Shown one piece after another: positions 57,201 to 60,000 of a DNA stretch of 60,000 bases. The DNA lies in the NCBI GenBank assembly GCA_009746045.1, contig RPFO01000078.1, forward strand, positions 1,275,107 through 1,335,106. Reading direction: 5' to 3'. A model generated the notes under the pieces. The model was not told the origin of the DNA and did not search any database. It saw only the letters and a list, made by a program, of their open reading frames with translations. Each line of letters opens with the position of its first letter. Position 1 is the stretch's first letter. This stretch comes from Mesostigma viride (Eukaryota > Streptophyta > Mesostigmatophyceae > Mesostigmatales > Mesostigmataceae). The position numbers were made by a program, and so were the translations under genes.

Positions 57201-59950
57201 CCCTCCTGCCAGCGCTGCCGTTTGCGGGAACTAGGCCATGGTGACGGCCTCTCGCCGGGGCCCTGCCTGCCGGGAATATGCGCGCGCCAGCCACCCTGGC
57301 GGCCTGCAAGTACGGGACCCATTCCGATGGCAGCTTCTCCGCTCCCTCCATGTCCACCTCTACGTCGCCCAAGGAATGATTGTCTACATCCACCCCAGAC
57401 GGGCCGCCCTCACCATTACCATCCTCGCCATCATTTGCATCGTCGTCATCGTTCGTGTCATCGATCACCCCGCGCTGCTCGCGCAATTTAAGGATGGACG
57501 AGTCACGGAACTTGACCTCCCGTTCGGGAGAAACATGCGGCGCGGCCTGAGGCTCCTCCACCAGAGAGCCATGCACCGTCCCTGCGTGATCTGACAGGCC
57601 TTTCGCTGCTGAGGCCTGCACTGTTGCAGCCTGCGCCGTCTCAGCCTGCTTCCCTCTCGTCGGCCGTACAGTAGCCTGTGTGACCGCTGGGGCTTGCACC
57701 GCTGCCTGCAACACTGGGCCCTGCACACTGGGGGCCTGCACAACAGGGACCTGCACTGTTGCAACCTGCGCCGCCGCAGCCTGCATGGTCGCAGCCTGCT
57801 TCCCTCTCGTCGGCCGTACTGTAGCTTGTGTGACCGCTGGGGCTTGCACCGCTGCCTGCATCACTGGGCCCTGCACGCTGGGGCCCTGCACAACAGGGAC
57901 CTGCACTGTTGCAACCTGCGCCGTCGCAGCCTGCATGGTCGCAGCCTGCTTCGCTCTCGTCAGCCGTCTTGTAGCCTGTGTGACCGCTGGGGCTTGCACC
58001 GCTGCCTGCATCACTGGGCCCTGCACGCTGGGGGCCTGCACAACAGGGACCTGCACTGTTGCAACCTGCGCCGTCGAAGTCTGCATGGTCGCAGCCTGCT
58101 TCGCTCTCGTCAGCCGTCTTGTAGCCTGTGTGACCGCTGGGGCTTGCACCGCTGCCTGCAACACCGGGCCCTGCACGCTGGGGGCCTGCACAACAGGGAC
58201 CTGCACTGTTGCAACCTGCGCCGTCGAAGCCTGCATGGTCGCAGCCTGCTTTGCTCTCGTCAGCCGTCTTGTAGCCTGTGTGACCGCTGGGGCTTGGACC
58301 GCTGCCTGCAACACTGGGCCCTGCACGCTGGGGCCCTGCACAACAGGGACCTGCACTGTTGCAACCTGCGCCGTCCGCTTGGTCCACTTTGCCGTGTGTT
58401 CTGACCGCGTTTCCGCAGGTTGGCCGCTGCCCGCCGACACCGTCTCCCCTAAGCCCGGCTGCTCCCCATTCCTCCCCCCACTGCTTGCGAGACTAAACTT
58501 GACATTGTCACCAGCAGCAGGGTGTGAAACTCCAGCCCCCCCAACAGAGCCGGCGTTGTCACGGCCTGCGTCTGGCAGGGGCTCCTCCAGAAGACCCTGC
58601 CCCACTGTGTCCAGTGCTGCCCGCTTGGCTGCCCTCCGCTGCGGCCAGGTGTTTGCCCACTGGGCCGGCCCCGATGAGTCTGCGCCCTCCGCCAGTTTCC
58701 GCTTTCTAGTATTCCGCCCCCCTGGTTCCCCCGACTTGGCGTTCGCACCGTCCAGGTTCGTACCACTGTTGAAAACGCTGGCACTGGCGGGGAGGTCAGC
58801 AGGATCAGGGCCCTGAACAGAACCAGCGCTGACAATGCCGCCAGCACATTGTGGGTGCTTTTCCAGGCGTCCCTGCATGGCAGCCTGTGCTGCCTGCTTC
58901 GCCGTCCGTTGCGGCCATGAGTTTGCGGGTTGAGTCGTCACTGTGCCCGCACACCCCTGCTGCTCCCCATTCTTCCCCTCAACTATTTCCGCAAACCTGA
59001 TGCTGGCATCATCAAGGCTAACGACGCTGGCACCACCACGAGGTTTGGACGTCTCAGAGGCCCCAGCAGAGCCAGCGCTGACAAGGCCAGCATCTGGTGG
59101 GTGCTCCTCCAGGGGTCCTTGCACCGCTGGGGCCTGTTTGGTCACCCACGTGGGGCGGGTGTCTGCGTTTTTGTGACCACCTTCCCTCGCTGACTCTCCT
59201 AGATCCCCGGGACGTCGCGCTTCCTTCTGGCCCCCGCCACCCGACTTGATCCCGGCATCGTCGAGCTTGGCACCGCGGACACCGTCAGGGGGGTGAAATG
59301 GCTTCAGCCCCTGACCAGGGCCGGCATTGGCAGGGCCAGCACGATCTGGGCCACCCCGACTGGGCGCAATCATTACTCCGTTGACTCTGCCATCGTTCTT
59401 GCGCTGGTTCTCGTCTTGCCCTCCGCGCTTGCCTGACAGGATCGTACGGGTCCTGTCCCGCCACAGCGTCTCGCGCTCCCTGTGCCGCCGCTCCACCTCC
59501 CTCTGCCTCCGTCTGGCCGCCCGGTCCTCCGCAAGTTTCGCGCAGTACACCGCCTCCTCCTTCCCCTCCAGGAATATCCGCAGCCCTTCCTCCTCGTGTC
59601 TCAGACGGAAACGGTCAAGCAGCTGCGTGAAGTGCTCACAAAGGGCCTTCAGGGGGCTGCCCTTTGCGACCAGGCACCGCTCCAGCCGACGAGCCGCCCG
59701 CTGCGTCTTAGAGAAAACCTCGGCCGGTTGGTGCTGCCGCTGGGGGTCTTTCCCTAGCTGCTGCCTTCCCGGTGGCTCCCGCGGCGGCTGTGCTGATAGT
59801 GCCGCATCCGTTACCTGCCGAAGCTCTTCGCAGGCATCCAGGGCGTCCTTAATGGCGAAGAAATGGCGGGAGGTGCGGTCGATGTCCACCACCATGTTGT
59901 CAACCTTGCCTCGCAGGATCTTGTAGTTTCCTCGGGGGGCTGGGGGCCTC
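45044..59950 (-). CDS. ZNFX1-like UPF1-family helicase with NFX1 and RZ zinc fingers (5' partial)
   Basis: Eleven exons, minus strand: 59950-56759, 56137-56113, 54858-54275, 53792-53708, 52639-52337, 50425-50225, 49908-49458, 48416-48127, 46651-46493, 46142-45980 and 45234-45044. All have GT-AG borders and phases agree; the total is 5,644 nt, giving about 1,880 residues. Helicase signatures in order: [24 protein letters not shown] (motif II), LVGDHEQLRP (III), [35 protein letters not shown] (V) and [11 protein letters not shown] (VI). Next come Cys/His-rich NFX1-type clusters ([33 protein letters not shown]) and a [13 protein letters not shown] segment. Two RZ-type fingers follow ([34 protein letters not shown]). 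Walker A and the N-terminus lie beyond 60000. In animals and fission yeast, relatives act in small-RNA silencing and antiviral responses. The exon 49908 donor could instead be after 49455. Confidence 0.9.
45980..46651 (-). other. First RZ-type zinc finger, split by an intron
   Basis: Exons 46651-46493 and 46142-45980 join in frame to give [20 protein letters not shown], then [12 protein letters not shown]. The His of the consensus is replaced by Cys, with one extra residue in that spacing. The intron 46492-46143 has a GTGAGC donor and CCTCAG acceptor. Confidence 0.82.
50442..50904. repeat. (CCCACG)n hexanucleotide array in an intron
   Basis: About 75 units, with CCCACC variants between 50470 and 50560. 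It lies in the 1.9-kb intron 52336-50426 and stops about 15 nt before the acceptor GACCAG. On the transcribed RNA it is a (GGGCGU)n tract. Long open frames across it (Gly/Val, Arg/Gly, Ala/Trp, Pro/Arg) are artefacts. Confidence 0.96.
51106..51212. repeat. AT-rich block bordered by short direct repeats
   Basis: TAGAAGCGCTTATCTTG occurs at about 51106 and 51193 and borders an AT-rich stretch with repeated ATTGTATCTATATA. Intronic, with no further assignment. Confidence 0.6.
52048..52201. repeat. Interstitial telomeric repeat flanked by a 23-bp direct repeat
   Basis: 52072-52178 is composed of CCCTAAA with CCCTAACC and a few degenerate units (about 15 repeats, TTTAGGG type). It is bracketed by CTAGCTGGAGCGTGCACG... 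at 52048-52070 and the same 23-mer with one mismatch (G to A) at 52179-52201. It sits in the intron 52336-50426 of the helicase gene, about 135 bp from the donor. Confidence 0.95.
53134..53239. repeat. 53-bp tandem duplication (intronic)
   Basis: Two copies starting TAAGAGTAAGTGCCGGC at 53134 and 53187, differing at about three positions. Confidence 0.85.
55070..55192. repeat. 27-bp minisatellite, about 4.5 copies (intronic)
   Basis: Repeated CATGCTG(C/T)AGCAACGAGCC units within the intron 56112-54859. Confidence 0.85.
55747..55882. repeat. 68-bp tandem duplication (intronic)
   Basis: Two essentially identical copies beginning TAGTAAAAAACACCCC at 55747 and 55815. Confidence 0.88.
56113..56137 (-). 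other. 25-nt microexon encoding the GDHEQ helicase motif
   Basis: Flanked by a GCGCAG acceptor and a GTGGGT donor. It contributes one base that completes Leu from the previous exon (TT|G) and then V-L-V-G-D-H-E-Q. The next exon continues L-R-P. The join exactly reproduces the 'GD..QLRP' motif III of this helicase family, which is strong evidence that the exon is real. Confidence 0.88.
56427..56594. repeat. Tandem duplication of about 83 bp (intronic)
   Basis: Two copies starting GCAGGGC(G/C)GAAACTG, sharing TGGCCACATCCCACGCC and CAGCCAGCTGCAGA, within the intron 56758-56138. Confidence 0.82.
57605..58375 (-). repeat. Five 150-bp coding repeats (50 residues each) in the helicase gene
   Basis: The landmark TGACCGCTGG recurs at 57681, 57831, 57981, 58131 and 58281, exactly 150 bp apart, so the repeat keeps the frame. 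Each unit encodes an Ala/Val/Gln/Thr-rich segment ([19 protein letters not shown], then R-R-L-T-R-A-K-Q-A). The set lies within the long insertion upstream of the GMTTT motif. The high copy-to-copy similarity suggests recent expansion. Confidence 0.93.
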
Positions 59951-60000
59951 CTGCATGACCAAGGGAAGAAAAGAGAAGTGGACAGAAGGGCATGTGACAG

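Noticed and set aside
57680-58816. Plus-strand ORF of 378 codons rich in Cys, Thr and Ala opposite the helicase exon
   Set aside because: It mirrors the 150-bp coding repeats on the opposite strand. The minus frame is continuous with helicase motifs and has consistent splice phases.

Overview
The window is eukaryotic nuclear DNA, most likely from a green alga (chlorophyte). Supporting signs are a multi-exon gene with GT-AG introns, interstitial repeats of the plant/algal telomere type (CCCTAAA), LTR and non-LTR retrotransposons, a TGTAA poly(A)-type signal, and very long simple repeats. The species cannot be named from the sequence. It is not organised in operons. Roughly three quarters is transposable element or simple repeat, and the rest is mostly one long gene.

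Layout. 1-3981: a possible terminal exon on the minus strand, a 1.1-kb (GGGTT)n satellite, and about 1.9 kb of unassigned sequence. 3982-30342: one old plus-strand Ty3/Gypsy chromovirus (TSD GCGAG) carrying three later insertions. These are a 0.74-kb direct-repeat element with a tRNA-like core (5050-5786), a nearly new minus-strand copy of the same Gypsy family (15498-27131, TSD TAGTA, LTRs differing at about one base), and a 2.5-kb TG...CA element inside the 3' LTR (27768-30291, TSD GATC). Both Gypsy copies encode, in order, a small RNase H1/viroplasmin-type hybrid-binding ORF, Gag with polyglutamine and a zinc knuckle, protease, RT, (RNase H), integrase, chromodomain, and a large downstream ORF that I do not recognise.

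30438-42330: a second repeat cluster. It holds two LINE-derived elements that carry ORF1 but no ORF2 (one split by a piggyBac-like TTAA element), a LINE ORF2 tail with a (TAAT)n end, two copies of a LINE with a restriction-like endonuclease C-terminus, a diverged Gypsy LTR, and a Copia 3' end with its LTR. Several of these LINE ends share a short stem-loop directly before a simple-repeat tail.

42079-44761: intergenic sequence with more stem-loop-plus-tail repeats. 44762-45042: an 85-bp tandem repeat.

45044-59950 (minus, 5' end outside the window): eleven exons reconstructed here encode about 1,880 residues of a ZNFX1-like UPF1-family RNA helicase. It has NFX1-type zinc clusters and two RZ-type zinc fingers at the C-terminus. 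One exon is only 25 nt and encodes the GDHEQ helicase motif. The helicase domain is interrupted by a very long low-complexity insertion with five 50-residue repeats. The introns contain a (CCCACG)n array next to a splice acceptor and a telomeric repeat block flanked by a 23-bp direct repeat. ZNFX1 relatives work in RNA-based silencing and antiviral defence in other eukaryotes. Its position beside a transposon nest may be coincidence.
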